Positions 16,466 through 26,136 of a stretch of DNA of 64,000 nt are shown piece after piece. Position 1 is the first letter of the stretch; each line of letters opens with the position of its first letter. The notes under the pieces were generated by a model. That model was not told where the DNA came from, did not search any database, and was given only the letters and a program-made list of their open reading frames with translations. Source of the stretch: an uncultured Bacilli bacterium (GTDB taxonomy: Bacteria; Bacillota_I; Bacilli_A; RF39; UBA660). Where the stretch lies: the NCBI GenBank assembly GCA_934131005.1, contig CAKOYV010000005.1, positions 28,600 through 92,599 on the forward strand, read 5' to 3'. Made by a program: the position numbers and the translations under genes.

Positions 16466-16774
16466 ATGAATATGAATATACAAAATATTATGAAACAAGC
16501 ACAAAAGATGCAAAATGATTTACAAAAAGCTCAAAAAGAGTTGGATAAAAGTGAGTATGAAGGTAATTCTTCAGGAGTTAAAATTATTTTAAAAGGTAAT
16601 TTAGAAATGAAGTCTATTGAAATAAATTTTGATGGTGATTTGTCTGATAGTGAAGATAAAGAAATGTTAGAAGATATGATTAGTGTTGCTTATAGTGATG
16701 CTCTTAGTAAAGTTAATAAGGATAAGGAGAAAAAATTCGGAAAGTATGGTCAAGGTCTTTCTGGGTTGATGTAG
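16466..16774 (+). CDS. ybaB: YbaB/EbfC nucleoid-associated protein
   Basis: A 102-residue small DNA-binding protein of the YbaB/EbfC family (Bacillus YaaK), forming pincer-shaped dimers. It reads MNMNIQNIMKQAQKMQNDLQ and continues with the conserved VKIILKGNLEMKSIEINF, and ends GKYGQGLSGLM. The chosen ATG at 16466 has GAAAGGGTG upstream; a longer frame opening at 16421 lies inside dnaX and is rejected. It sits between dnaX and recR as in most bacteria, and its stop abuts the recR start. Confidence 0.95.
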   Translation: MNMNIQNIMKQAQKMQNDLQKAQKELDKSEYEGNSSGVKIILKGNLEMKSIEINFDGDLSDSEDKEMLEDMISVAYSDALSKVNKDKEKKFGKYGQGLSGLM

Positions 16775-17374
16775 ATGTATCCAAATAGTGTTAAAAAATT
16801 AATAGATAATTTTCAAAAGTTGCCAGGAATAGGTCATAAAACAGCAGAACGTTTAGCCTTTTCAATGCTTTCTTTTGATAAAGATAATCTTACTTCTTTT
16901 GCAAATGCGATATATGATGTTAGAGATAATATTTGTAATTGTAAAATTTGTGGTAATATTTCTGATAGTGAAATTTGTGGTATTTGTTCTAATGAATCAA
17001 GGGATAGAAGAGTTATTTTTGTTGTTGAAAAATCAAAAGATATAATGTTATTTGAAAAAATAGGTGTATATAACGGGTTATATCATGTTTTAGATGGACT
17101 TATTTCTCCTCTTGATGGGGTAGGACCTAATGATATTAGACTGTCTGAGTTGATTAAGAGAGTTGATTCTTCGGAAGTTAATGAAGTGATTTTAGCATTG
17201 AAGCCTAGTATTGAAGGTGAGACAACAATGCAATATATAAAAAAAATACTAAGTGATAAGGATGTTAAAATTTCTAAAATTGCTACAGGTGTACCTATTG
17301 GAACTGATATGGAATATATTGATTCTTTAACACTTGAGATGGCTATTGATGAGAGAAAAGATATGGATTCTTAA
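16775..17374 (+). CDS. recR: Recombination mediator protein RecR
   Basis: RecR acts with RecF and RecO to load RecA on gapped DNA. The 199-residue protein has the N-terminal helix-hairpin-helix (FQKLPGIGHKTAERLAF), a C4 zinc finger (Cys56, 59, 68, 71), a TOPRIM domain starting FVVEKSKDIMLFE and a C-terminal Walker-B-like tail. ATG follows directly after the ybaB TAG, so translation is coupled. Confidence 0.96.
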   Translation: MYPNSVKKLIDNFQKLPGIGHKTAERLAFSMLSFDKDNLTSFANAIYDVRDNICNCKICGNISDSEICGICSNESRDRRVIFVVEKSKDIMLFEKIGVYNGLYHVLDGLISPLDGVGPNDIRLSELIKRVDSSEVNEVILALKPSIEGETTMQYIKKILSDKDVKISKIATGVPIGTDMEYIDSLTLEMAIDERKDMDS

Positions 17375-17412
17375 TGTTTTATATCATATTATTTATTGGG
17401 GGATGATATGAT

Positions 17413-17598
17413 GTGTTTAGTAAATTATTATATTTATTGAAAAAATTTATTGTTGCAGCTTTATTTATTTATGCTTATGATATGTTATGTGTGTCTTTTG
17501 GACTAGTTATTCCAATTAATTTTGTTACTATTTTGTTAGTTGGAATTTTTAACTTTTCTGGAATGATTTGTTTGATATTCTTTTCTTTATTATTGTAG
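17413..17598 (+). CDS. bofA: BofA-like pro-sigma-K processing inhibitor
   Basis: A 61-residue hydrophobic protein with two or more membrane segments. Its C-terminal half LVIPINFVTILLVGIFNFSG resembles the BofA signature (PINPVT, IVGxLGxPG). In Bacillus BofA sits in the outer forespore membrane and, with SpoIVFA, holds the intramembrane protease SpoIVFB inactive. The start is GTG at 17413 with GGGGGA about ten bases upstream; an overlapping ATG gives a short dead frame. Location just after recR is the Bacillus position, which supports the call despite the weak sequence signal. Confidence 0.7.
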   Translation: MFSKLLYLLKKFIVAALFIYAYDMLCVSFGLVIPINFVTILLVGIFNFSGMICLIFFSLLL

Positions 17599-17614
17599 AT
17601 TGTTTGGTGATATT

Positions 17615-18571
17615 ATGTTAGATTATTTTAAGGATAAGCAGTCTATAGCGTATAATTTATTAGTCAATTCTGTTGCTAATAACAAGCTTGGTCATGCTTA
17701 TTTAATTGATGGTAATGATAACGAGTATGGTTATGATTTTGTTATGGCTTTTGTGAAAATGATTGTTTGTGATAAGCATTATTGTAATAATAATTTATGT
17801 GATAATTGTAATATTTGTTCTAGGATTGATGAAGGTAATTATACTGAGGTTAAGGTTATTGAAACAGATTCTATGATTATAAAAAAAGAACAATTGTTAG
17901 AGTTACAAAGTGAGTTTAGCAGGACTAGTATTGAAGGTGCTAAAAGAGTTTATGTTATAAAAGATTGTGAAAAAATGAATAAGCAGGCATCTAATAGTTT
18001 GTTAAAATTTTTGGAAGAACCTACTTCAGGAATAGTAGCAATTTTATTTACAAATAATATTAATAAGGTTTTGCCAACAATTATTTCGAGATGTCAGCTT
18101 ATTAAATTAGAAAAAACAAAAATTAATAATAATGAAAGGGATACTTTTAATAATTTTGCATATTTTTGTTGTGATTCTAGAGAAGAGATAGATAAATTTT
18201 TGGCTGATGATGATAAGAGAAAATATATTGATAATGTTGTTTATGCGATTAATTATTATGAAGAAAATGGTTTGGATATAATGATTTATCTAAAGAAAAT
18301 ATGGTTTGAGAATTTTAAGGATAGAAATGATAATGTTATGGCATTGTTATTAATGGTTAATTTTTATTATGATGTACTTAAGTTTAAAAATAATATTGAT
18401 GACTACTTTTTTAATGATTATATGGAGAATATAGAGCGAGTTTCTAATTGTAATTTTGATGATAAAATTGTTAAAAAGATTAATGTTTGCATTGAAATTA
18501 GTGAATATTTGAAGTATAATTTGAATGTTAATTTGCTTATTGATAGTTTATTTATAAGGTTAGGTGAATAA
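17615..18571 (+). CDS. holB: DNA polymerase III delta' subunit
   Basis: A clamp-loader subunit related to DnaX but lacking ATPase function: the opening HAYLIDGNDNEYGYDFVMAF holds no intact Walker A, as usual for delta'. It keeps a zinc-type Cys cluster (CDNCNICSRID) and the KKEQLLELQSEFSRTSIEG, KMNKQASNSLLKFLEEPTSG and ISRCQLIKL signatures. ATG at 17615 follows GGTGAT; the TTG five codons upstream contains that ribosome-binding site. About 318 residues. It directly precedes ricT as in Bacillus; tmk and its small neighbours, usually just before, are absent. Confidence 0.93.
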   Translation: MLDYFKDKQSIAYNLLVNSVANNKLGHAYLIDGNDNEYGYDFVMAFVKMIVCDKHYCNNNLCDNCNICSRIDEGNYTEVKVIETDSMIIKKEQLLELQSEFSRTSIEGAKRVYVIKDCEKMNKQASNSLLKFLEEPTSGIVAILFTNNINKVLPTIISRCQLIKLEKTKINNNERDTFNNFAYFCCDSREEIDKFLADDDKRKYIDNVVYAINYYEENGLDIMIYLKKIWFENFKDRNDNVMALLLMVNFYYDVLKFKNNIDDYFFNDYMENIERVSNCNFDDKIVKKINVCIEISEYLKYNLNVNLLIDSLFIRLGE

Positions 18572-18573
18572 TT

Positions 18574-19359
18574 ATGGGTGTTGTTGAAGTTAAGTTTGAT
18601 AATAATGTAAAGGATGGTTTTTATCGTTTTGAACGATTTAATTTAAAGCGTAATTTGACTGTAATCGTTAATAGTGATAGAGGTCTACAATTTGGTAAAA
18701 TTAAGAAGATACTTACATCTAAGGAAGAAAAACAATTAGATGGGGTAGATTTGTATGATGTTGTAAGAATTGCTAGTAAAAGAGATTATTTAAAGCATAT
18801 TAATAATATAAATAGTATTGATGAGGTTGTTAAAAAATGTAGTGAAATAGTAAAAAAAAGTGGCATATCTATGACTATTTTGGATGGTAGTTATAATTTT
18901 GATAAAAGTCAATTATTATTTAGATTTGTTGCTGATGAGAGAGTTGATTTTAGACAACTTGCTAAGGAATTAGGGTCTGTTTTTCGTACTAGAATTGAAC
19001 TTAGGCAAATTGGTATTAGGGATAAGGCTAAGGAAATTGGTGGAATTGGTCCTTGTGGTCGCTTTTTGTGTTGTAGTAGTTTTTTGAATACTTTTGATAG
19101 TGTTACTATAAGTATGGCTAAGAATCAAGGTGTTTCATTGAATCCGACAAAGATAAATGGTGTTTGCGGAAGACTTTTATGTTGTTTAAGATATGAGAAT
19201 GATGTTTATTCAGATTTAAAAAAAGGGATGCCTAGAGCTGGTAGTATTGTTAATTATCATGGTAAGGATGGTAAAGTTGTATCAGTTAATGTTTTGGCTA
19301 ATACTTATAAAATTCAATTTTATGATAAGTCGGTTGTAGAAGTTGATTGTAATGATTGA
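18574..19359 (+). CDS. ricT: RicT (YaaT), PSP1-domain regulator of RNA processing
   Basis: A 261-residue PSP1 family protein. In Bacillus RicT works with RicA and RicF, a complex carrying iron-sulfur clusters that stimulates RNase Y and is needed for competence, biofilm and sporulation. The two cysteine signatures are clear: GPCGRFLCC (Cys161, 166, 167) and GVCGRLLCC (Cys198, 203, 204). The N-terminal FDNNVKDGFYRFERFNLKRN leads the PSP1 fold. The start is two bases after the holB stop. Presence of ricT beside comK and sporulation genes is consistent with retained developmental control. Confidence 0.93.
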   Translation: MGVVEVKFDNNVKDGFYRFERFNLKRNLTVIVNSDRGLQFGKIKKILTSKEEKQLDGVDLYDVVRIASKRDYLKHINNINSIDEVVKKCSEIVKKSGISMTILDGSYNFDKSQLLFRFVADERVDFRQLAKELGSVFRTRIELRQIGIRDKAKEIGGIGPCGRFLCCSSFLNTFDSVTISMAKNQGVSLNPTKINGVCGRLLCCLRYENDVYSDLKKGMPRAGSIVNYHGKDGKVVSVNVLANTYKIQFYDKSVVEVDCND

Positions 19360-20080
19360 GAAGAATAGGTTACTTAATTTTGATAGTATTATATATCAAA
19401 ATTCTGATTGGTTTAAGTTTTCAATGGATTCTGTATTACTTGTTAATTTTGTTACATTGAATTTAAGTGTTAAAAAGATTATGGATTTAGCTACTGGTAA
19501 TGCACCTATACCACTTCTTTTAACATATAAAACAAAGGCTGATATAGATTGTATAGAGTTACAGAAATGTGTATATGATTTAGGAGTTAGGTCGATAATT
19601 GATAATGGTGTTAGTAGCCAAATTAAAATAGTTAATGGTGATGTTAGGAATATTAAGGAATATTTTGATAGTGGTATATATGATGTAGTTTTATGCAATC
19701 CTCCATATTTTAAAACAAATAATGAGGAATTTGTAAATGATAATGATGTAAAGAAATTAGCAAGGCATGAAATTACTTTAAATATTGATTTTGTTCTAAA
19801 TGCTGCTAAATATTTGTTGAAGACTGGTGGAAATTTTGCGATGGTGCACAGAAGTGATAGGTTTGTTGAAATTCTTGAAAAAATGAGAATTAATGGTATT
19901 GAACCTAAGAAAGTGCAATTTATTTATCCAAAATATGGTAAAAATAGTGATTTATTTTTGGTAGAAGGTAAGTTGAATGGAAAATCGGGAGGCTTAAAAA
20001 TTTTGCCGCCATTAATTATACATGATGTTGATGGAAATTATACTAAAGAAGTAAGAGAAATGTTTGGAAATAATGATTAG
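19352..20080 (+). CDS. tRNA1(Val) (adenine-N6)-methyltransferase family protein (YabB/TrmN6)
   Basis: A class I SAM methyltransferase of about 242 residues. Motif I is KIMDLATGNAPIPLLL, and motif IV is VVLCNPPYF, the NPPY tetrad of N6-adenine methylases. The protein matches the YabB/TrmN6 group, which methylates A37 of a valine tRNA in E. coli; the Firmicutes substrate is less certain. ATG at 19352 overlaps the last codons of ricT, an overlap also found in related genomes. Next gene is rsmI, the yabB-yabC order of Bacillus without the intervening GIY-YIG gene yazA. Confidence 0.88.
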   Translation: MIEKNRLLNFDSIIYQNSDWFKFSMDSVLLVNFVTLNLSVKKIMDLATGNAPIPLLLTYKTKADIDCIELQKCVYDLGVRSIIDNGVSSQIKIVNGDVRNIKEYFDSGIYDVVLCNPPYFKTNNEEFVNDNDVKKLARHEITLNIDFVLNAAKYLLKTGGNFAMVHRSDRFVEILEKMRINGIEPKKVQFIYPKYGKNSDLFLVEGKLNGKSGGLKILPPLIIHDVDGNYTKEVREMFGNND

Positions 20081-20092
20081 AGGTGTTTTTTT

Positions 20093-20944
20093 ATGTGGCA
20101 AAGAAGTTATGATGGTAGTTCTACACTTTATTTAATTCCGACACCTATAGGAAATATGGATGATGTTACTTTTAGAACTATTAATATTTTAAAAGATGTG
20201 GAAGTTGTTTTTTCGGAGGATACTAGAGTTACGGCTAATTTACTAAATCATTTTGATATTAAAAAAAAGCTAATTTCATTACATGAACATAATGAAGATT
20301 TGGTTAAAGATAAAGTTTTAAAATATTTATCTGATGGTAAAAATGTTGGATTAGTTACTGATAGAGGAACCCCTATTATTAGTGATCCAGGTTATAAGAC
20401 TGTTAAATATGTTAGTGATTTAGGGTATAATGTAGTTGCTTTGCCTGGAGCTAATGCCTTTGTTCCGGCTTTAATTGTGTCAGGATTACCTCCACAGCCT
20501 TTTACTTTCTATGGTTTTTTAGATAGTAGGGATAGTAAAAAAAGAAAAGAATTAAAAAGTCTTGTTAATGTTGCTAATACAATGATTTTTTATGAAGCAC
20601 CACATAGAATTGTGAAAACTTTAAAGATGATGTTAGAAATTTTGGGAGATAGAAATATAAGTTTATCTAGAGAAATTTCTAAGAAGTTTGAGAGTGTATA
20701 TAGAGGAAAAATAAGTGGTATTTTAAATGATTCTGAAAATATGAGGGGTGAATTTGTTATTGTTGTATCAGGTTGTCATTTAAAAATGCAAAAATACGAT
20801 GATGATTATATTATTGAATTAGTTAATAATTATATTGATAATGGCTTTTCAGCAACAGATTCTATTAAGGTGGTTGCTAGCGAATTGAAATTGAAAAAAA
20901 ATGATGTTTATAATTTGTATCATAAAGGTAGTGATAGGAAATGA
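20093..20944 (+). CDS. rsmI: 16S rRNA (cytidine1402-2'-O)-methyltransferase
   Basis: RsmI, a tetrapyrrole-methylase-fold enzyme that modifies C1402 in the decoding centre. Hallmarks are LIPTPIGNMDDVTFRTINIL, FSEDTRVT, LVTDRGTPIISDPGY and the ALPGANAFVPALIVSGLP loop that forms the SAM site. 283 residues, normal length. AGGTG lies ten bases before the ATG. The TGA stop shares bases with the pth start (ATGA overlap), so pth is translated by coupling. Confidence 0.95.
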   Translation: MWQRSYDGSSTLYLIPTPIGNMDDVTFRTINILKDVEVVFSEDTRVTANLLNHFDIKKKLISLHEHNEDLVKDKVLKYLSDGKNVGLVTDRGTPIISDPGYKTVKYVSDLGYNVVALPGANAFVPALIVSGLPPQPFTFYGFLDSRDSKKRKELKSLVNVANTMIFYEAPHRIVKTLKMMLEILGDRNISLSREISKKFESVYRGKISGILNDSENMRGEFVIVVSGCHLKMQKYDDDYIIELVNNYIDNGFSATDSIKVVASELKLKKNDVYNLYHKGSDRK

Positions 20945-21501
20945 AATTGATTGTAGGTCTTGGTAATCCAGGAAGAGAATATGTTAATACTAGACATAAT
21001 ATTGGGTTTTCGATGCTTGATTGTATAGCAGAATCTAGGAAAGTAAATTTTACGAAAGAGAAATTTAATGCTTCATTTTTAGAATATATGTATAAGGGAG
21101 AAAAAATATTGTTCGTTAAGCCTCTTTCATATATGAATTTAAGTGGTATTGTTGTAAAAAAATTTGTTGATTATTATAAAATTCCTTTGGAAGATATTTT
21201 AATTATTCAGGATGATTTGGATATGACGTTTGGGAAAGTTAAAATTGTATATAATAGAAATAGTGGTGGACATAATGGTATTAAAGATATTGAAAAACAT
21301 CTTGGAACTAAAGCTTTTGCTAGACTGAAAATTGGTATTTCTAAAGATAAGAGCATTGATACTAAAGATTATGTTTTGGGAAGGTTTAGTGTTGATGAGA
21401 TAAAAGTTTTGGAAGGTGTTTATGAAAAATTGGTAGATGTTGTAGATGATTTTTGTGATATTGGATTGGATAAATTGATGACTAAGTATAATAATAAATA
21501 A
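20941..21501 (+). CDS. pth: Peptidyl-tRNA hydrolase
   Basis: Pth recycles peptidyl-tRNAs released prematurely from ribosomes. MKLIVGLGNPGREYVNTRHN contains the substrate-binding Asn9 and catalytic His19. Further conserved segments are KPLSYMNLSG and ILIIQDDLDMTFGKV with the catalytic Asp, and NSGGHNGIKDIEKHLGT. 186 residues, usual length. The start overlaps rsmI by four bases and mfd follows, the pth-mfd pair being conserved in Firmicutes. Confidence 0.97.
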   Translation: MKLIVGLGNPGREYVNTRHNIGFSMLDCIAESRKVNFTKEKFNASFLEYMYKGEKILFVKPLSYMNLSGIVVKKFVDYYKIPLEDILIIQDDLDMTFGKVKIVYNRNSGGHNGIKDIEKHLGTKAFARLKIGISKDKSIDTKDYVLGRFSVDEIKVLEGVYEKLVDVVDDFCDIGLDKLMTKYNNK

Positions 21502-21528
21502 TACTTAATTTTTTTGGTGGTGTTATAG

Positions 21529-24500
21529 ATGAATTTTTTTGATAATTTGTTTAATGTTCATGATGATAATTATTATGGTGTTTCTGGGTTGAATCCAGAG
21601 TTATTTGCTATTTATATTTATAATAATTTTTTGAAAAGTAATAAAGGAACGTTGGTTGTTACTAATTCTTTGTATGAAGCGAACTCTTTGTATAGTAAAA
21701 TTTCTAATTATACAGATAGAGTTTTGTTTTTTCCAATGGATGATTTTATTACTAGTGAAGCTTTAGCTATTAGTCCTGAATTTAAAAGTGAGAGAGTTAA
21801 TACTATTAATAAGTTAGTTGTGGATAATAAATATATTGTTGTAGCTAATTTAATGGGAGTTTTGAGGTATTTGCCACTTGTTGATGTTTGGAAGAAATCT
21901 ATTATCAAGTTAGAAACGGGAATGAATATTGAACGAGAATATTTAGAAAATATGTTATATAATATAGGATATGAAAAAGAGTCTATTGTTACAGAAACTG
22001 GGAAAATAGGGGTTAGAGGCTATGTTTTAGATATTTTTCCAATTGGTTATGATAATCCTGTTAGGATAGAGTTTTGGGGAGATTCTATTGAAAGTATTAA
22101 ATATTTTGATGTTGAATCTCAACTTTCTAATGAATGTGTTGAGATGGTGAATATTTATCCTTATACTGAGTTTTTAACTGATGTTTTATTAGATGATGTT
22201 GTTAGAAAACAAAAGTATTTAAAACATTATTCTAATAATCGAGTTAATGGCTTGTGGGATTATTTAAATAGAGATACTATTTTTTATTATGATTATAATC
22301 AAATAGAGGCTGGCTATAAGCTTTTAGTGGAAAGTATTATAAATTATGATAAGGAAAATGTTAATTCATCTGGCATAAAAACTGATTATATGTTTGGATT
22401 AAAAGATATTAATTGTAAAAGCGAGATATTTTTGATGAATTTTGATAATGTATTAGCGAATATAAAACTTAATTTTGAAGATAAATATGTTTGTTATAAT
22501 ATTGATAATTATCAAGATAATATTGAGGCAATAAAATTAGACTTAGATAAGTATATTCTTGCTAAAAAAACGGTAATTATATGTGCTGTTAATGAAGATG
22601 TTAAAAATAGAATTATTAAGTATTTGCCTGATAAAAAGATTATTTTTACTTCTTGTGATAATATTTATGAGAATAAAATTAATATTGTTATAAAAGAAAT
22701 TGATACGGGATTTATTTTTGATAATTATGTTGTTTGGTCATCTAATGATTTATTTAAAGGTGTTAATAGTGCTGGTAAGAAGTTCAATAGTAAGTTTAAA
22801 TTAGGGACGAAAATAGATAATATTAATAATATTTCTCGTGGTGATTATGTTGTACATGAGGCGTATGGTATTGGAATTTATGATGAACTTACAACTATTG
22901 TTAAAAAAGGATATAAAAAAGATTATATTAGGTTAATATATGATGGAGGTGATGTTTTATATATTCCTGTTGAAAAGATAGATAGAATTAGTAAATTTTC
23001 TGGTAAAGAGGGAATTACAGTTAAGCTTGATAGTTTAAGTAATGACAAATGGCGTCGTAAAAAGGCAAGGGTTAAGGGGCGTTTAGAGGAAATAGCGGCT
23101 AATTTGCTTAAGGTTTCAGCTCAAAGAGAAGCAATGCAAGGTTATGCTTTTTCAAAGGATGATGAAAATCAAATATTATTTGATAGTTCTTTTCAATATG
23201 AAGAAACTGTTGATCAGTTGAAGGCTATTAATTCAATAAAATTAGAAATGGAAAAAAATAAACCTATGGATATGTTATTATGTGGCGATGTAGGGTATGG
23301 TAAGACAGAAGTTGCTTTTAGAGCTATGTTTAAAGCTGTTAATGATGGTAAGCAAGTAGCTTATTTATGTCCAACTACTATATTATCTAATCAGCAATAT
23401 CAGAATGCTTTGGTGAGGTTTAAAGATTTTCCAGTTAGAATAGCTCTTTTAAATAGGTTTGTTTCTGTAAAACATCAGAAGGAAATTATTACGCAACTTA
23501 ATGATGGTAAGATTGATATATTGTTTGGTACTCATAGAATTCTTAGTAAGGATATAAAATTTAAGGATTTGGGGCTTCTTGTTGTTGATGAGGAGCAAAG
23601 ATTTGGGGTTACGCATAAGGAGAGGATAAAACAGTATAAGGCTAATGTAGATGTTCTTACTTTGTCGGCAACGCCAATTCCTAGGACTTTGCAAATGTCG
23701 ATGACTGGTATTAGAAGTTTGGCTTTAATAGAAACTCCACCTGCTAAAAGACTTCCTGTTCAGACGTATGTTCTTGCAGAAAATAAAAATATTATTAAAG
23801 ATGCATTGTATAAAGAACTTTCTAGAGATGGGCAAGCTTTTATTTTATATAATCATGTTGATGATATTTTAAGAAAGGTGAGAGAAATTAAAGAATTAGT
23901 GCCAAGTGCTAGGATTGATTATGCTCATGGTAGAATGACAAAACAAGAACTTGAGAATAAGATGCAGAATTTTATTGATTATAAGTTTGATATTTTGATT
24001 TGTACAACAATTATTGAAACGGGGATAGATATTCCTAATGTTAATACTTTAATTGTTATGGATGCTGATAGATTTGGGCTTTCACAGTTATATCAGATAC
24101 GTGGTAGAATTGGTAGAAGTGATAGAATTGGATATGCATATCTTATGTATGATAAGCACAAAGTACTTAATGATATTGCAGTTAAAAGACTTAATACTAT
24201 AAAGGAATTTACAGAACTTGGTAGTGGTTTTAAGATTGCTATGAGAGATTTATCTATAAGAGGTGCTGGTGATATTTTGGGTAGTGAGCAATCTGGTTTT
24301 ATTGATACAATTGGTATTGAGTTATATTTAAAAATGTTAAAGGAAGCTGTTTTGAAACTTAAGGGTGAATATGTAGAAAAGGCTCAGGATGAAAATTTAG
24401 ATAATAATTCTTTAATTGATGTTGAAACGCATATTAGTGATGAATATATAACAGATGAAGATTTGAAAATAGAGATACATAAAAAAATAAATGAAGTAGA

Positions 24501-24864
24501 TTCTTTGAAAAAACTTTTGGATGTTAAGAATGAATTAGAAAATCGTTTTGGTAGAATAAGTGACAGTATGGAGATTTATATGTATGAGGAATGGTTTGAA
24601 AAATTAGCTCAAAAGTTGGAAATTAAGAAAGTAAATCAAACAAAAACATTTATTGATTTAGAGTTATCAGAATCTACTAGTCAAAGTATAAATGGTGAAG
24701 AGTTATTTAGAATTTCTTATGAAATATCAAAAAATTTTAGGTTGAGTTATAAAAATAATAGAATTCATATTATTTTAGATTTAGTTAATTTAGGTAAACA
24801 TTTTCTTGTTTATTTGATTGAATTATTAAATAAAATACTAGAAAGTATAAAAATTGAGAACTAG
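21529..24864 (+). CDS. mfd: Transcription-repair coupling factor Mfd
   Basis: A 1111-residue SF2 translocase that removes RNA polymerase stalled at lesions and recruits UvrA. The N-terminal UvrB-like region leads to the RNA-polymerase-interacting domain (GDYVVHEAYGIGIYDELTTI, about 440-490). The motor has Walker A GDVGYGKT at about 586-593, DEEQRFGVTH near 687, LTLSATPIPRTLQMSMTGIR and the QIRGRIGRSDRIGYAYL motif VI, followed by a C-terminal TRG/UvrA-binding domain. GGTGGTG precedes ATG. Last gene of the dnaX operon; no convincing terminator is seen after it. Confidence 0.97.
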   Translation: MNFFDNLFNVHDDNYYGVSGLNPELFAIYIYNNFLKSNKGTLVVTNSLYEANSLYSKISNYTDRVLFFPMDDFITSEALAISPEFKSERVNTINKLVVDNKYIVVANLMGVLRYLPLVDVWKKSIIKLETGMNIEREYLENMLYNIGYEKESIVTETGKIGVRGYVLDIFPIGYDNPVRIEFWGDSIESIKYFDVESQLSNECVEMVNIYPYTEFLTDVLLDDVVRKQKYLKHYSNNRVNGLWDYLNRDTIFYYDYNQIEAGYKLLVESIINYDKENVNSSGIKTDYMFGLKDINCKSEIFLMNFDNVLANIKLNFEDKYVCYNIDNYQDNIEAIKLDLDKYILAKKTVIICAVNEDVKNRIIKYLPDKKIIFTSCDNIYENKINIVIKEIDTGFIFDNYVVWSSNDLFKGVNSAGKKFNSKFKLGTKIDNINNISRGDYVVHEAYGIGIYDELTTIVKKGYKKDYIRLIYDGGDVLYIPVEKIDRISKFSGKEGITVKLDSLSNDKWRRKKARVKGRLEEIAANLLKVSAQREAMQGYAFSKDDENQILFDSSFQYEETVDQLKAINSIKLEMEKNKPMDMLLCGDVGYGKTEVAFRAMFKAVNDGKQVAYLCPTTILSNQQYQNALVRFKDFPVRIALLNRFVSVKHQKEIITQLNDGKIDILFGTHRILSKDIKFKDLGLLVVDEEQRFGVTHKERIKQYKANVDVLTLSATPIPRTLQMSMTGIRSLALIETPPAKRLPVQTYVLAENKNIIKDALYKELSRDGQAFILYNHVDDILRKVREIKELVPSARIDYAHGRMTKQELENKMQNFIDYKFDILICTTIIETGIDIPNVNTLIVMDADRFGLSQLYQIRGRIGRSDRIGYAYLMYDKHKVLNDIAVKRLNTIKEFTELGSGFKIAMRDLSIRGAGDILGSEQSGFIDTIGIELYLKMLKEAVLKLKGEYVEKAQDENLDNNSLIDVETHISDEYITDEDLKIEIHKKINEVDSLKKLLDVKNELENRFGRISDSMEIYMYEEWFEKLAQKLEIKKVNQTKTFIDLELSESTSQSINGEELFRISYEISKNFRLSYKNNRIHIILDLVNLGKHFLVYLIELLNKILESIKIEN

Positions 24865-24971
24865 TTTAGTTTTGAGTTTTGTCTTTTTATGTATTTTTTT
24901 TAGTATTTATGTCACTACATATAATATACAATTATATATTTGTTTCGTAAATATGCTTTAAAATTAATAAT

Positions 24972-24999
24972 TTGAATTTTTCGGATTTAATGTTATAAT
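24972..24999 (+). promoter_or_regulatory. Promoter of metK
   Basis: TTGAAT 24972-24977, 16-base spacer, TATAAT 24994-24999 with TGT before it. The 168-base mfd-metK gap is otherwise AT-rich without a recognisable SAM riboswitch. Confidence 0.65.
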
Positions 25000-25032
25000 T
25001 TTTATGATGGTATAATTTGAAATGGAGGAATT

Positions 25033-26121
25033 ATGGAAAAATATTTGTTTACTAGTGAAGCTGTTTGTTGTGGGCATCCTGATAAGATATGTGATAAGAT
25101 AAGTGATTATATTTTGGATGAAGCTTTGAGGCAAGATATGGATAGTAGAATGGCTGTAGAAGTTAGTATAAAGGGTAAGATGATTTTTATTTATGGTGAG
25201 GCTTCAACTATGGCAAAGCTTTGTTATAAGGATTTAGCACTTAAAGTTATGGGTGATTTAGGTTATGATGATGATTATGAAGTAATTGTTAATGTTAGTG
25301 AGCAATCTTTAGAAATTAGTAATGCTGTTGGTAGTGATAGATTGGGGGCTGGAGATCAGGGAATTATGTTTGGATATGCTTGTAGTGATACTGATGAATT
25401 AATGCCACTACCAATAATGTTAGCTCAAAAAATTGTTTATAAATTAGATAGTTTAAAGAAGAGTAATTCATTTTTAAAACCTGATGGAAAAAGTCAAGTT
25501 ACGGTTGAATATGTTGATGATAAACCTAGTAGGGTAGATACAATTTTATTGGCTATTTGTCACGATAAGGGTGTTGATAATGAATTTTTGAAATCATTTA
25601 TTATTAGAGAAGTTATAGATAAAGTTGTTCCTTTCAAGTACATTGATGATAAGACAAAAATTCTTATTAATACTAGTGGTTCTTTTACTTTAGGAGGGCC
25701 ACTTGCTGATAGTGGTACGACTGGTAGAAAAATTGTTAGTGATTCATATGGCGGTATGGCAAGAGTTGGAGGTGGATGTTTTAGTAGTAAAGATGCTAGT
25801 AAAGTAGATAGGAGTGCAGCATATTATGCTAGATATGTTGCTAAAAATGTTGTGTTTCATAAAATGGCTTTAAGATGTGAAATTCAAGTTAGTTATGCTA
25901 TTGGATTAGAAGAGCCTGTTTCTCTTTATGTAGATTGTTTTGGTACTAATAAGGTATCCTATGGTGAGATTTATAAGTATATTAGTGATAATTTTGATTT
26001 TAGAGTTAAAAATATTATTTCAGAATTGGATTTAAAAAGACCAATATACTATGATTTAGCATGTTATGGTCATTTTGGAAGATGGGATTTAAATTTGACT
26101 TGGGAGAGGATAAAATATTGA
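25033..26121 (+). CDS. metK: S-adenosylmethionine synthetase
   Basis: MetK makes SAM from methionine and ATP. Signatures: FTSEAVCCGHPDKICDKISD at the start, GAGDQGIMFGYA (ATP/metal site), and the glycine-rich loop GGGCFSSKDASKVDRSAAYYARYVA. Compared with the common GGGAFSGKD the loop carries Cys and Ser changes. The C terminus YGHFGR-D-L-TWE matches the family. 362 residues, some 20-30 shorter than typical. ATGGAGG-type ribosome-binding site precedes ATG. Monocistronic by its promoter; converges with the minus-strand gene that follows. Confidence 0.95.
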   Translation: MEKYLFTSEAVCCGHPDKICDKISDYILDEALRQDMDSRMAVEVSIKGKMIFIYGEASTMAKLCYKDLALKVMGDLGYDDDYEVIVNVSEQSLEISNAVGSDRLGAGDQGIMFGYACSDTDELMPLPIMLAQKIVYKLDSLKKSNSFLKPDGKSQVTVEYVDDKPSRVDTILLAICHDKGVDNEFLKSFIIREVIDKVVPFKYIDDKTKILINTSGSFTLGGPLADSGTTGRKIVSDSYGGMARVGGGCFSSKDASKVDRSAAYYARYVAKNVVFHKMALRCEIQVSYAIGLEEPVSLYVDCFGTNKVSYGEIYKYISDNFDFRVKNIISELDLKRPIYYDLACYGHFGRWDLNLTWERIKY

Positions 26122-26136
26122 TAATATATAAAAATA

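Noticed and set aside
24865..25032. Possible SAM riboswitch before metK
   Set aside because: The gap is AT-rich with a promoter close to the gene and lacks the conserved SAM-I/II/III core bases and stems.
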